A DNA stretch of 64,000 nucleotides from Marivirga aurantiaca (lineage in GTDB: Bacteria > Bacteroidota > Bacteroidia > Cytophagales > Cyclobacteriaceae), in contig NZ_JAEQBW010000002.1 in NCBI RefSeq assembly GCF_016679925.1, positions 186,001 to 250,000 of the forward strand, read 5' to 3'. Positions 9,206 to 18,934 of this stretch are shown here, piece by piece (the first letter of the stretch is position 1; each line of letters begins with the position of its first letter). The position numbers and the translations under genes were made by a program. Below the pieces are notes generated by a model. The model did not search any database. It was not told the origin of the DNA and was given only the letters and a program-made list of their open reading frames with translations.

Positions 9206-10690
9206 TTAAATACCAGCTTTTACATTAATGAAAAAACCAGCTTCATTCAATGCATTAACAGAATATTCCAGTCGTAATACTGCGTCATAATAAGTGACAA
9301 GATCCACTCCTACACCATAACTATAGAGATAGCGATTGGAAAGAATGGATCCGGTGGAGATATCAAGATTGTTTTCTACATATCCCTGATCAAAATATAT
9401 TTTCACATATCCGGCAATGGGTACTTTTCTAAACTGCTTTAGCGGCATTAATTTACCGAGGTTAGCTTCGATAGAAAATAATCGTTTTTTCAATTCACTT
9501 TTATGCATAATATAATGTTGTCCTTGTATCACATAAAGCTCGTACCCTTTAAGCAGTTCATTGGCAAAACCCAAGCCGTTAAGTGTGGTATAGGGCTGGT
9601 TTTGTGGGAAGCTGGTATAGGCAGTGATTGAGGAGGCTATATTAAAGTTATGCTTTAGAGGCTTATATCGGCTCACTTTTAGATTTAAACTTCCCTGATT
9701 GATGTCATTGAATATTCCCAAACCATTTTTTTCGACAGTTACATCTATCAGGAAGCCTTTCAGGGGATAATTATTCCTGTCTCTGAAATCACGTCTAAAG
9801 TTATAGCGTAGGTTGAGCGATCGCTGTACAGATTTGCCATTGCCCAGGTAATCAGGGTTGAGTATGGCAATTGTGTCAGCCACAGATATTTGATTATAGG
9901 ACAGCGCCACTGCATGTGCATTATAAAAATTTTCCCTATAGGTGAAATCAAGAGAGGTGTAAAATCTTGTGGATAGCAGATTCCTGCCTGAATTGTCCCC
10001 AAAAAGGCTATCAGCATCAATGAATTCTCTTTTGTCTTTAATGTTTTTTATATCAATTTGATCAAATTCACTATAAGAAGAATTGAAGCCAATTCCGAGT
10101 TTTTGTTTCTTATTAATATAGGGAATTCTATACCCCATGGTAAAGCGTCTTTTAAAGCCAAATTGGGCCATTACCCTCAATTTTTCATTTAAGCCTCTCA
10201 CATTGAATTGATCAAATCGGAAACCGTATTCAAACCTGTCTGTTGCAGCATCCTGGTTAAACAGCCAGTCACTAAAGTTTCTGTCAGCCAGGTTGAATAT
10301 AATACTTGGCCATATGTACCATCGCTCTTCAATAAAAAATTTAACTTCCACATCATTCCCTCCGGATTCTATAAAGGCAATCTCTCCTTGTACTGAATTG
10401 AATAAACCTGTATTGAATATTTTGTTTTCATCCAGTTTCACTAGTTTTCTTAATTCAAGCAAAGTATAGCCCAAGCCTGGTTCAATATCAATTTCCCTTG
10501 TGATAATTCTATTCTTGGTTTTTTTATTCCCTACTATTTGTATGCTGCGAACATTTACTATCCTGGTATCGGCACTATCAATTTCAATATTTTTAATTTG
10601 TACCTGATTGTTGTTTTTCTGAACTGAAATCTGGGAAAACCCATTATAGGAGGATAGAAGCAGAAAAATAAAAAGGAGAGGATATAGTAT
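9206..10690 (-). CDS. Omp85/BamA-like protein with one POTRA domain
   Basis: A signal peptide (LLFIFLLLSSYNGFSQ) is followed by a POTRA domain (VRSIQIVGNKKTKNRIITRE, then LGYTLLELRKLVKLDENKIF) and a 16-strand-type barrel ending in FFINVKAGI. Omp85 proteins insert or export outer-membrane proteins, and this short single-POTRA type is an accessory paralogue rather than BamA itself. The frame is open from about 10774 but has no ATG, GTG or TTG before the signal peptide; the first TTG (10474) lies inside the POTRA. I place the start at an ATA (10690) for want of better. A rare start codon or a small frameshift near 10700 are both possible. Confidence 0.75.
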   Translation of the reverse strand: MLYPLLFIFLLLSSYNGFSQISVQKNNNQVQIKNIEIDSADTRIVNVRSIQIVGNKKTKNRIITREIDIEPGLGYTLLELRKLVKLDENKIFNTGLFNSVQGEIAFIESGGNDVEVKFFIEERWYIWPSIIFNLADRNFSDWLFNQDAATDRFEYGFRFDQFNVRGLNEKLRVMAQFGFKRRFTMGYRIPYINKKQKLGIGFNSSYSEFDQIDIKNIKDKREFIDADSLFGDNSGRNLLSTRFYTSLDFTYRENFYNAHAVALSYNQISVADTIAILNPDYLGNGKSVQRSLNLRYNFRRDFRDRNNYPLKGFLIDVTVEKNGLGIFNDINQGSLNLKVSRYKPLKHNFNIASSITAYTSFPQNQPYTTLNGLGFANELLKGYELYVIQGQHYIMHKSELKKRLFSIEANLGKLMPLKQFRKVPIAGYVKIYFDQGYVENNLDISTGSILSNRYLYSYGVGVDLVTYYDAVLRLEYSVNALNEAGFFINVKAGI

Positions 10691-10782
10691 AAATTCACTT
10701 TGTTTACAAAGTGTGCTTTTAGATGCCCTATAGTATTTATATTTGTTAATAATCTCTGTATTAAAAATTTTAAATCAATCAA

Positions 10783-11028
10783 TTGGCTTTCTTCACAAAA
10801 CTCAAAACCATAAAGCTCATAAGGAAATTCGCTTCCTTGCCAATCATTTTTTATCAGTATGGAATTTCCCCATTTTTCCCGGCTTCATGCCGATATACCC
10901 CCACCTGCTCTGAATATGCCAAACAAGCGATTCTAAAACATGGAATCATCAAAGGGTCAAAATTAGCGGCAAAACGAATTTCCAAATGCCATCCCTGGGG
11001 CGGATCAGGTCACGATCCTGTTCCTTGA
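10783..11028 (+). CDS. yidD: Membrane protein insertion efficiency factor YidD
   Basis: An 81-residue protein with the diagnostic YidD segments [32 protein letters not shown] and [13 protein letters not shown]. YidD is a small peripheral inner-membrane protein that assists YidC and Sec in membrane insertion. No ATG is available, and TTG at 10783 is the only start that keeps the whole domain. It diverges from the Omp85-like gene, with the two 5' ends almost touching. Confidence 0.92.
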   Translation: MAFFTKLKTIKLIRKFASLPIIFYQYGISPFFPASCRYTPTCSEYAKQAILKHGIIKGSKLAAKRISKCHPWGGSGHDPVP

Positions 11029-11112
11029 TCCACTTTAATCAATTATTCCATTAGAATAGCAATTTTCATGTAGAATCATCAATTAATAAACTATTGAGTA
11101 GAAAAAAAAGAT

Positions 11113-12189
11113 TCAGCTTTTAATTCCTTTCTCTGCCTTAAAGGACATAATAATAAAATAAACGCCCGCCAGTACAAGCGGAATACTTAGCCACTGCCCC
11201 ATATTTAATGCAAGATTTTCTTCAAAAGCTACCTGGTTTTCTTTCAAAAATTCGTAGAAGAACCTCAATCCAAAACTTCCAATTAGAAAGATACCAAAAA
11301 GACGTCCATCTGCCAGCCCACTTCTATTTTTATTCCATAAATAGAAAAGCAAAAGGAATAGGAAAAAATGAGAAATCCCCTCATATAATTGAGCAGGGTG
11401 TCTTGGTATGCCTTCTCCATATATAGTGGCTGTTACCTTTCCATCTTTCTCTGAGTATTGTATTTTGGGTTTACTACCAAATACTGCGTGTTCCGTGATT
11501 TGTTCGTTTTGTAAATAGTCAGTCAATGTTTTTTCCGTGTAATTTTTCACTACATCTATGTCATTTCCTGCACTGTATTCTATACTTAATTCTATAGGAT
11601 GATTAAACTCGTAGTCGACACCTTCTTGTGCAGAAGCTTTTTCTATGGAAACATCCTCTATGGCTGTGTTTAAATAGTTAATTCGGGTTTCGACATCCCG
11701 TCCAAACACTACCCCATAATTGCTATCTGTTGGCAGACCGATTATTTCAGAGTTAACAAAGTTGCCGGTTCTTATTAAAGTGGCTGTTATGGCAACTACA
11801 ATTACTATCCTGTCCAGAATCCAGAGATAGCTGATATCTTTATATTTTCTGGAAAACAGATACAAAGCGATCAGTATTCCTGCTGCGCCCCCATGACTTG
11901 CAAGTCCACCTTCCCACACTTTGAGAATATCCAGCGGGTTGCTGAGGTATTTGGCAGGTTCGTAAAATAGCACATGCCCAAGCCTGGCACCTATTATAGT
12001 AGCTATTACCATGTAGAATGTCAGTACTTCTACCTCTTTCTCAGATTTACCTTCTTTCTTGAATATGTGAAACATTATTTGCTGTGAGATAATAAAACCT
12101 AATGCAAATAATAATCCGTACCACCTTAATTCTGTAAAACCCAGATCGACAATATATGGTTTGGGTGACCAAACAATGTAACTCAACAT
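11113..12189 (-). CDS. lgt: Prolipoprotein diacylglyceryl transferase
   Basis: Integral membrane enzyme of 358 residues that transfers diacylglycerol from phosphatidylglycerol to the lipobox cysteine of prelipoproteins. Family motifs are IIGARLGHVLFYEP (Arg contact), GGLASHGGAAG, RTGNFVNSEIIG and RHPAQLYEG, with about seven membrane helices. Between VVF (about residue 165) and RHPAQLYEG (about 262) there is a hydrophilic insert of some 90 residues that is absent in E. coli Lgt. The gene stands alone, upstream of which nadE runs on the same strand. It would serve the many lipoproteins in this window. Confidence 0.96.
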   Translation of the reverse strand: MLSYIVWSPKPYIVDLGFTELRWYGLLFALGFIISQQIMFHIFKKEGKSEKEVEVLTFYMVIATIIGARLGHVLFYEPAKYLSNPLDILKVWEGGLASHGGAAGILIALYLFSRKYKDISYLWILDRIVIVVAITATLIRTGNFVNSEIIGLPTDSNYGVVFGRDVETRINYLNTAIEDVSIEKASAQEGVDYEFNHPIELSIEYSAGNDIDVVKNYTEKTLTDYLQNEQITEHAVFGSKPKIQYSEKDGKVTATIYGEGIPRHPAQLYEGISHFFLFLLLFYLWNKNRSGLADGRLFGIFLIGSFGLRFFYEFLKENQVAFEENLALNMGQWLSIPLVLAGVYFIIMSFKAEKGIKS

Positions 12190-12239
12190 AAATTTATTAT
12201 TTGTGACAAAATTAGGGTAAAAACTAAGAATTCAATGTG

Positions 12240-14087
12240 TTAATTCCATTTTTCCAAAATAGATAGCTCTTCCTGAAATCCTGAAGATAAAATGGGGAAT
12301 CTACACCAGGTTTTAGGATCTACATTAAAGGTGTCTAAATGGAAGGAGGGGGCTAACCTTTCCCTTTTCCACTGATTTCGAGCCCATAATTTGAAGAACT
12401 TTATAATCGCTTCTTTTAAATTTCTCTCTTCATGAGGGGTTATTTCTTTTAATTTCTCATAAACCTCTACAGGGGAAAGTTTTTCTTCAATGGCCAGCTT
12501 TTCAATAGAGAGAAGTAGCTGATATGGCATTAGGTCTGTTTCATCAGTTTGATTTTCACCTTTTGGCCGTAGTTCGGCACTTGGCTGTAACTTGTTCACA
12601 TAACCCAGACTTTTATAGTTTAGTGTGTTTTCGGCCCATTTTAGCCACTGAATAATAAAAAATTTATCAATAGCAGCAATTGGAGCAATGCTTCCGCTTG
12701 TATCTCCATCCATTGTGGTATAACCTACATCTCCCTCACTTCTGTTAGAAGTGGTAATAAGCAATGCATTATTGATGTTGGCGAGCATCCATATGATGGG
12801 AGACCTGGCCCGTGCCTGAATATTTTGTAAAGCAATGTCATCCCTTTCCCAACTTAGCTGTCTGTTAAGGCTTTGTTCTATTTTCTTAGTATAGGTTTCC
12901 ACCTCATCATCAATACCCCAGTGGTAAAATACAGCCCCTATCTCTTTGGCCAGTTTCCTGGCAGATTCATAGGTGTTATGCCCGGAATTTTTAGTGCTTT
13001 GATAGGCCGTAGTCAGTAATTTGTGGGTGATAAATTGCTCCGGCTGCTGGTTTTTGGTAATTTCATTGAGCCACTCTTTTTTGTGGATTTTTTCCAGAAA
13101 TCTTGCAAGGCCCAATTCTTTCAGCCCTAGCCTGACCATTTCCGCTACCAGGATTGCACAAGTGGAAGAGTCAGCCCCCCCGCTTAAGGATAATACAAAG
13201 CCGTTGCTCTTGCTTTTTCTTAAGTAGTCGAACAAGGCTAAGGCCACTGCATGTTGAAATTCTTCATTTGACCTGGCTTCGTAAAGTTCAGCTTCTTTTG
13301 TTTCATCATTGGTATCCCAGCAGCAAATCTGAAAATCATGAAAGGAAAGTAATTGGTTTTTCAAAATGAGCGTACCTTCTTTGGCAATCATTACTTCTCC
13401 ATCATAGATCATACGGCCTGCCTCATTGCCTAATAGATTGGCATATATGTAGGTGCATTTATATTGTTTGGAACTGCTGATGACCAATTCCTGCCGGATA
13501 ATGCTTTTGCCAATGGCAAAATGACTAGCACTTGGGTTTAAAATTAAATTGACCTCTTTTTCCATAAACCTGCAAGCAGGGCGATCCACCCTCCAGGCAT
13601 CTTCACATATTTCAAAACCAATTTTGTAATTGGCAAACTCAATGATGTAGTCTCCCATCAGATAATCTTTCCCTTTCCAATGAATGTTGGATTGCTGGCT
13701 ATATTTCCAGGGAGTAAACCAGCGAGGTTCATAATGAACGCCATCATTAGCCAGGTTTTGCTTCGGGATAATATGAAGTAATTCACCATTTTGAATAAAT
13801 GCTACGCAGTTATAGAGATTATCCTCATGTTTTACTGGAAGTCCTACTGCACAAGCAATGTTTTTGGTGTTTGGAAGAATCTTTTCTATCAATATGTCAA
13901 AACACTTTTTCCACAACCAGTTGCTTAAGAACATATCTTCACAACCATATCCACAAATACTTAACTCAGGAAAGCAGATAAGATCTATTTGTTCTTTCCT
14001 CGCCTCTTCCAATGCATGGATTATGTTTTCAGAGTTTCCTTTCCAATCTAATGGAGTTTGGTTCAATGTAGCTCCTGCTATTTTCAT
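12240..14087 (-). CDS. nadE: Glutamine-dependent NAD+ synthetase
   Basis: A 615-residue two-domain enzyme making NAD from deamido-NAD, ATP and glutamine in the cytoplasm. The N-terminal nitrilase/amidase domain has its Glu-Lys-Cys triad visible as FPELS (E41), IIPKQN (K109) and FEICEDAW (C161), and it releases ammonia. The C-terminal synthetase domain has the P-loop SLSGGADSSTCAIL near residue 300 and NRSEGDVGYTTMDGD near 455. Length and domain order fit the long, glutamine-using form. It is followed by lgt on the same strand. Confidence 0.96.
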   Translation of the reverse strand: MKIAGATLNQTPLDWKGNSENIIHALEEARKEQIDLICFPELSICGYGCEDMFLSNWLWKKCFDILIEKILPNTKNIACAVGLPVKHEDNLYNCVAFIQNGELLHIIPKQNLANDGVHYEPRWFTPWKYSQQSNIHWKGKDYLMGDYIIEFANYKIGFEICEDAWRVDRPACRFMEKEVNLILNPSASHFAIGKSIIRQELVISSSKQYKCTYIYANLLGNEAGRMIYDGEVMIAKEGTLILKNQLLSFHDFQICCWDTNDETKEAELYEARSNEEFQHAVALALFDYLRKSKSNGFVLSLSGGADSSTCAILVAEMVRLGLKELGLARFLEKIHKKEWLNEITKNQQPEQFITHKLLTTAYQSTKNSGHNTYESARKLAKEIGAVFYHWGIDDEVETYTKKIEQSLNRQLSWERDDIALQNIQARARSPIIWMLANINNALLITTSNRSEGDVGYTTMDGDTSGSIAPIAAIDKFFIIQWLKWAENTLNYKSLGYVNKLQPSAELRPKGENQTDETDLMPYQLLLSIEKLAIEEKLSPVEVYEKLKEITPHEERNLKEAIIKFFKLWARNQWKRERLAPSFHLDTFNVDPKTWCRFPILSSGFQEELSILEKWN

Positions 14088-14499
14088 GTGTATATAATTG
14101 TTTTTTAGTAATCACATGGTATAACCTGAACATAATTCTCTTGCTGAATGAACGTTTTGTTTCCAAATATTCACCCTCGGTTGGTATGTTCGGCTTATGG
14201 TTATTTCATAGATTATTGTTATTTGGAAAATTGTAGTTTATTGTGGTTTGATCAATTAATCAACTACGAATTCTTCCTCATGTCGTTTGTGAATATGAAT
14301 TTATAGTAATATAGGTGATTGTTTAACTTATCGTGAGTGGACAAAACCAATCAACTTCTGCTTTTCAGCTTGAATATAAGCGATAGTTAACCAAATTTAA
14401 TGAAATAGATGATAGATTTTTGATATAAGTTGCAAACTTGCTGAATCACTTTGCCCTCCCCATTTTTTTAAAGGACTTTTATAGATATTATTTGCTCTT
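14088..14499. other. Intergenic region, nadE 5' side and rnc 3' side
   Basis: About 410 AT-rich bases between the end of rnc and the start of nadE, both on the minus strand. I see no coding frame, no tRNA and no convincing terminator or promoter match. A small palindromic patch (TTGATCAATTAATCAA, near 14250) is the only structure noted. Confidence 0.5.
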
Positions 14500-15231
14500 C
14501 TAATCTAACTTATACAATTGACAGGCCTTGAAAGCTGCATTTTGTTCAGCTTTTTTCTTGTTTAAACCTGATCCGTGGGCTATCGTTTTTCCATCAATTT
14601 CAATAACAGCCTTAAATTCTTTTTTTCTTTTTTCTTGAATTATGTCTACAATATTGAATGATATTTCTTTACCGGTTTTTTGTGACCATTCAATAAGAAT
14701 ACTTTTGTAATTCGTATTGTTTTTGATGATTTCATCCAAATCATAATGGGGCTGAAGTAGTCGGTTAATTATGAATTTCCGACAAGATTTATAGCCTTTG
14801 TCCAAATATACTGCCCCAATAAAAGCTTCCATCATATCTCCATACAAAGACTTATAACTGTATTTGTTTTGGACGAGATCTACATCCAGTAGTGCTTTGA
14901 TCCCTACTTTTCTGGCTAATTGGCTCAGTGATTCTCTGTTGACTAACCTGGAGCGTATTTCTGTAAGAAAACCCTCATCTTTGAAAGGATATTTTTTAAA
15001 AAGATAATCTGCTACTACAGCTCCTAATATGGCATCACCTAAATACTCAAGGCGCTCATTAGATTGTTTGAAGCCGTTGTGGTGCGATTTGGCTATGCTA
15101 CTGTGTTGGGTCACTAAGCGGTATAGCTCTAAACGAAAAGGCCTATAACCCACAATGTTTTTTATTGCAGCTATAAGCCTTTTGTCTTTATCAGAATATT
15201 TTTTAAGTCGAAAAAAAAGATGCTTAATCAA
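14500..15231 (-). CDS. rnc: Ribonuclease III
   Basis: A 243-residue double-strand-specific endoribonuclease for rRNA and mRNA processing. The catalytic signature NERLEYLGDAILGAVV lies at about residues 58-73 and the second acidic helix GDMMEAFIGAVYLDKG at about 131-146. The C-terminal dsRNA-binding domain runs from SILIEWSQKTGKEI to KKAEQNAAFKACQLY. Translation appears to begin at TTG, nine bases after the fabF stop, with no ATG upstream, which suggests coupling within the acpP-fabF-rnc operon. Confidence 0.96.
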   Translation of the reverse strand: MIKHLFFRLKKYSDKDKRLIAAIKNIVGYRPFRLELYRLVTQHSSIAKSHHNGFKQSNERLEYLGDAILGAVVADYLFKKYPFKDEGFLTEIRSRLVNRESLSQLARKVGIKALLDVDLVQNKYSYKSLYGDMMEAFIGAVYLDKGYKSCRKFIINRLLQPHYDLDEIIKNNTNYKSILIEWSQKTGKEISFNIVDIIQEKRKKEFKAVIEIDGKTIAHGSGLNKKKAEQNAAFKACQLYKLD

Positions 15232-15240
15232 TGTGAATGA

Positions 15241-16494
15241 TTAGTCATTAAGTTTTTTCAACACAATGGAGGTATTATGTCCTCCAAAGCCGAAAGTATT
15301 GCTCAATACTGTATTGACCTTTCGAGATTGCGCCTTATTGAATGTAAAATTCAATTTAGGATCAAACTGATCATCATCTGTAAAATGATTGATTGTTGGA
15401 GGAATCATTTGTTTTTCCAACGCAAAAATACAAGCAAGGGCTTCAATGGCACCGGCTGCACCTAAGAGATGACCGGTCATTGATTTAGTTGAACTTATAT
15501 TTAAGTTGTAGGCATGCTCTCCAAATACTTTCTTAATGGCTGATGACTCACTTAAATCCCCTAAAGGGGTAGAAGTACCATGTACATTAATGTAATCAAT
15601 TTCAGTATGATCAATTTCTGCATCTTTCAATGCGTTTTTCATCACATTGGTAGCTCCCAACCCTTCAGGGTGTGGTGCAGTCATGTGATAAGCATCTGCG
15701 GACATTCCGCCACCAATTATCTCAGCGTAGATTTTTGCTCCCCTGGCTTTGGCATGCTCATACTCTTCCAGTATAAGGGCCCCGGCACCTTCTCCTAATA
15801 CAAAGCCATCTCTGTCTTTGTCAAAAGGCCTGGAAGCTGTAGCGAAATCATCATTTCTTTCGGACAAAGCTTTCATTGCATTAAAGCCCCCAATACCTGA
15901 TTCTGTCACTGAAGCTTCAGAACCACCGGATATGAATATGTCAGCCGTGCCCAATCGAATGTAATTGTATGCATCTATCAAGGCATTTGTTGCAGATGCA
16001 CATGCCGAAACAGTAACAAAATTAGGACCCCTAAAGCCATATTTGATCGAAATCAAACCGGCACAAATATCAGTGATCATTTTTGGGATAAAGAATGGAT
16101 TGAATCTTGGGTTTCTATCATTGGTTACAAAATTATCAACTTCCTCCTGGAAAGTTTTTAATCCTCCAATTCCTGATCCCCAGATTACTCCAGCTCTATC
16201 TAAATTAATTTTTTCCAGGTCAAGCTTGGAATCCTGAATAGCCTGCTCTGCTACAATCATTCCGAATTGAGTAAAAGGATCCATTTTCCTGGCTTCCTTT
16301 CTGTCGAAATAATCCTCAGCGTTGAAATTTTTTACTTCACAAGCAAACTGTGTTTTGAATTTAGACGCATCGAATCTAGTAATGGGACCGGCACCGCTTT
16401 TACCAGCAGATAAGCTTTCCCAGTATTCTTCAACTGTGTTTCCTATAGGTGTGAGCGCACCCAGTCCCGTTACAACTACCCGTTTTAAATTCAT
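15241..16494 (-). CDS. fabF: 3-oxoacyl-ACP synthase II
   Basis: A 417-residue condensing enzyme elongating fatty acids by decarboxylative Claisen condensation of malonyl-ACP. The active-site cysteine is C165 in TVSACASATNAL. The two catalytic histidines lie in VHGTSTPLGD and MTGHLLGAAGAIEAL, and the C-terminal NTFGFGGHN loop is present. Length is normal for FabF. It follows acpP by 23 bases and precedes rnc by 9, the standard bacterial order. Confidence 0.97.
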   Translation of the reverse strand: MNLKRVVVTGLGALTPIGNTVEEYWESLSAGKSGAGPITRFDASKFKTQFACEVKNFNAEDYFDRKEARKMDPFTQFGMIVAEQAIQDSKLDLEKINLDRAGVIWGSGIGGLKTFQEEVDNFVTNDRNPRFNPFFIPKMITDICAGLISIKYGFRGPNFVTVSACASATNALIDAYNYIRLGTADIFISGGSEASVTESGIGGFNAMKALSERNDDFATASRPFDKDRDGFVLGEGAGALILEEYEHAKARGAKIYAEIIGGGMSADAYHMTAPHPEGLGATNVMKNALKDAEIDHTEIDYINVHGTSTPLGDLSESSAIKKVFGEHAYNLNISSTKSMTGHLLGAAGAIEALACIFALEKQMIPPTINHFTDDDQFDPKLNFTFNKAQSRKVNTVLSNTFGFGGHNTSIVLKKLND

Positions 16495-16517
16495 AAATGA
16501 ATTTTGGTGATATGAAA

Positions 16518-16754
16518 TTATTTTACGTTTTCTTCTAAGTAAGAGATGGCCTGACCAACCGTCCCGATATTCTCAGCTTGATCATCCGGAATGGAAATAT
16601 TGAATTCTTTTTCAAATTCCATGATTAACTCAACTGTGTCAAGTGAATCGGCTCCTAAATCATTAGTGAAACTTGCCTCAGCTGTCACCTCTGATTCTTC
16701 TACACCTAGCTTATCAATGATAATTGCCTTTACTTTCTGTGCTATTTCAGACAT
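16518..16754 (-). CDS. acpP: Acyl carrier protein
   Basis: A 78-residue, strongly acidic four-helix carrier with the phosphopantetheine attachment motif [13 protein letters not shown] (Ser37). It is the first gene of the acpP-fabF-rnc operon and carries the growing acyl chain for FabF. A good Bacteroidota-type promoter lies 31-62 bases upstream. Confidence 0.98.
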   Translation of the reverse strand: MSEIAQKVKAIIIDKLGVEESEVTAEASFTNDLGADSLDTVELIMEFEKEFNISIPDDQAENIGTVGQAISYLEENVK

Positions 16755-16784
16755 TATTTTAGAATTTTAGTTTTAAATACTCCG

Positions 16785-16816
16785 CAAAGAAATGTATTTC
16801 CCTCATTAATGTCAAA
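16785..16816 (-). promoter_or_regulatory. Predicted promoter of acpP-fabF-rnc
   Basis: On the minus strand TTTG (16813-16816) is followed after 20 bases by TTTCTTTG (16785-16792), one mismatch from the Bacteroidota -7 consensus TAnnTTTG. Spacing and distance to the acpP ATG are both suitable. Confidence 0.5.
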
Positions 16817-16907
16817 CTATTTTTTCATTCTTAAGGTATTTTAAATAATTTAATGATTAAATCAACCCTAAATATGATTCCTCGAATTATTAATTATCTT
16901 GATTTCT

Positions 16908-17333
16908 ATGCATAAGAACGTTTTAAAAGCAGATGCGCCTTTCGATTTCCAATTGTTGGGATTTTCTACTCCATTGCCTGATTTTCAACTCGCCTGGCAT
17001 ATTAACCAGGTACTAAACATTCATTTGAAAAGAGGAAATGACCATGAGATCGCTTTTAAAAACAATCAATTTTTGCGGACTTCCAATTTTCAATATAAAA
17101 CAGAGCACCTTTGTATAAAACTTATCAAAAACAGAGTAGAAGAGAGTGAAGATTTTGCTTATGTGATACCTGAAGCCAAAAATATAGACTATTTCCTTGT
17201 AATTCAGGATGAAACAAAAGATTTGGAAATACTTATTGTAAAAAATACACTAAGTAAAATAAAAAATGTAAATTTGGTTCAGAAAATGGATCTGGAAAGG
17301 CTGAAATCTGTAGATAATCTAATCGATATTTAG
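16908..17333 (+). CDS. IPExxxVDY family protein
   Basis: A 141-residue protein of a Bacteroidota-specific family, named for the conserved motif seen here as IPEAKNIDYFLV (Val replaced by Ile, an allowed variant). It lacks a signal peptide and membrane helices. I use the ATG at 16908 rather than the TTG three codons earlier. It is divergent from acpP and upstream of pyruvate kinase, the neighbourhood in which this family is often found. Its molecular role is unknown. Confidence 0.85.
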   Translation: MHKNVLKADAPFDFQLLGFSTPLPDFQLAWHINQVLNIHLKRGNDHEIAFKNNQFLRTSNFQYKTEHLCIKLIKNRVEESEDFAYVIPEAKNIDYFLVIQDETKDLEILIVKNTLSKIKNVNLVQKMDLERLKSVDNLIDI

Positions 17334-17430
17334 CGATATTTATTAGATTTTGAATAAGATAGATACGTCTTTTTGGATTTTCTTTTTATTTCAGAGATGA
17401 ATAAGACTGCATTAAAAATCATTAACTTTT

Positions 17431-18867
17431 ATGAAAACTCAATCTATTAAATTTAATAAATCAAAAATAGTGGCAACTGTTGGGCCAGCATCCAATACTA
17501 AAGAAATGCTTCAGAAATTGGTAATGGCAGGAGCGGATGTGTTTCGACTTAATTTTTCACACGGGGATCATAAAGTGCACCAGCAAACTTTTGATTTTAT
17601 TAAGGAAATAAATAAGGAATGGGGAACTAATGTTAGTGTCTTGCAAGATTTGCAGGGGCCTAAAATCCGACTGGGTGAGATAAAGGATGGTGAAGTTGAA
17701 ATTAAAGAAGGGGATGAATTTATTGTTACCACACAGGAAATGGTTGGCGATAATAAAAAGGCCAGCACTACTTATTTAGGATTGCCCAGTGATGTTAAAA
17801 AAGGAGACCAGATATTAATAGATGATGGTAAGATAGAGTTGTTGGTTAAATACGTGGAGGGATGGAATGTTCACACCATGGTAGTATATGGTGGTATGCT
17901 TAAATCCAAAAAGGGAATTAACTTGCCTTCTACCAATGTTTCTGCTCCAAGTTTAACTGAAAAAGATTTGAACGATCTTAAATTTGGATTGAAGAATGAT
18001 GTAGAATGGATTGCACTTTCTTTTGTACGATCAGCAGCAGATGTTTTGGATTTACAAAACAGGATTAAATATGCAGGGAAATCTTGCAAAGTGGTGGCTA
18101 AAATTGAAAAGCCTGAAGCTTTAAAAGATATTGATAATATTATTGCTGCTACAGATGCAGTGATGGTGGCCAGAGGGGACTTAGGAGTAGAGATTCCTAT
18201 GGAAGATGTGCCACTGGCGCAAAAAATGATGGTTGAGAAGTGCAATAAAGCCTGTAAACCGGTGATTATTGCTACCCAGATGATGGAGAGCATGATTGAA
18301 AATCCCCGACCTACAAGAGCTGAAACCAATGATGTGGCCAATGCTATTTTAGATGGTGCCGATGCTGTAATGCTTTCTGCTGAATCAGCAGCTGGTAAAT
18401 ATCCGGTGGAGTCTGTTCAGAGTATGACGCAAACTATTGCGAGTATAGAAAAGCATGATAATATCTTTTTTAAATATGGGCATGTAACCAAGGAGTCAAA
18501 AACTTTTATGAGTGATAATTTGGTGCAGACGGCATGTAAACTAGCAGAGGAAACCAATGCCAAAGCTATAATAGGTATGACCAAATCAGGCTATACAGCT
18601 TATAGATTGGCAAGTCACAGGCCAAAAGCAGATATATTTATTTTTACTGGCAACAGTCAATTACTTGAAACCCTTAATTTGGTGTGGGGTGTAAGAGGTT
18701 TCTATTACAATAAGTATGAAAGTACTGATAAAACTTTTTCAGATATTGAGAGCAGGCTTAAAAAAGACAATCATGTTCAAAAAGGAGATGTCATCATTTT
18801 AACCGCAAGTATGCCTATTAAGGAAAAACATAGAACGAATATGCTTAAAGTGAAGGTGGTAGATTAA
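17431..18867 (+). CDS. pyk: Pyruvate kinase
   Basis: A 478-residue glycolytic enzyme converting phosphoenolpyruvate and ADP to pyruvate and ATP. It opens with KIVATVGPASN and carries FRLNFSHGDH (substrate Arg/Asn), the active-site segment VVAKIEKPEAL with catalytic Lys, the metal-binding MVARGDLGVEIP, and TRAETNDVANAILDGADAVM. The C-terminal regulatory domain (from about 350) is complete. A strong bidirectional terminator follows. Confidence 0.97.
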   Translation: MKTQSIKFNKSKIVATVGPASNTKEMLQKLVMAGADVFRLNFSHGDHKVHQQTFDFIKEINKEWGTNVSVLQDLQGPKIRLGEIKDGEVEIKEGDEFIVTTQEMVGDNKKASTTYLGLPSDVKKGDQILIDDGKIELLVKYVEGWNVHTMVVYGGMLKSKKGINLPSTNVSAPSLTEKDLNDLKFGLKNDVEWIALSFVRSAADVLDLQNRIKYAGKSCKVVAKIEKPEALKDIDNIIAATDAVMVARGDLGVEIPMEDVPLAQKMMVEKCNKACKPVIIATQMMESMIENPRPTRAETNDVANAILDGADAVMLSAESAAGKYPVESVQSMTQTIASIEKHDNIFFKYGHVTKESKTFMSDNLVQTACKLAEETNAKAIIGMTKSGYTAYRLASHRPKADIFIFTGNSQLLETLNLVWGVRGFYYNKYESTDKTFSDIESRLKKDNHVQKGDVIILTASMPIKEKHRTNMLKVKVVD

Positions 18868-18883
18868 ATCATCTTGTATTAAC

Positions 18884-18928
18884 AAAAGGGGGAAGGGCTA
18901 CAATGTGTATAGTACTTCCCCTTTTTTT
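18884..18928. terminator. Bidirectional terminator between pyk and the kinase gene
   Basis: The sequence AAAAGGGGGAAG pairs with CTTCCCCTTTT across a 20-base loop with one extra G, flanked by A and T runs on either side. It can serve the two convergent genes. Confidence 0.85.
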
Positions 18929-18934
18929 AAATAA

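Noticed and set aside
10558-10782. 74-codon minus-strand frame upstream of the Omp85-like gene
   Set aside because: It is one base out of register with the signal peptide and POTRA coding frame; at most it supplies a start if a frameshift occurs.
14088-14499. A small RNA or riboswitch upstream of nadE
   Set aside because: Only a weak palindrome is seen; no stem with a conserved-looking core or terminator.
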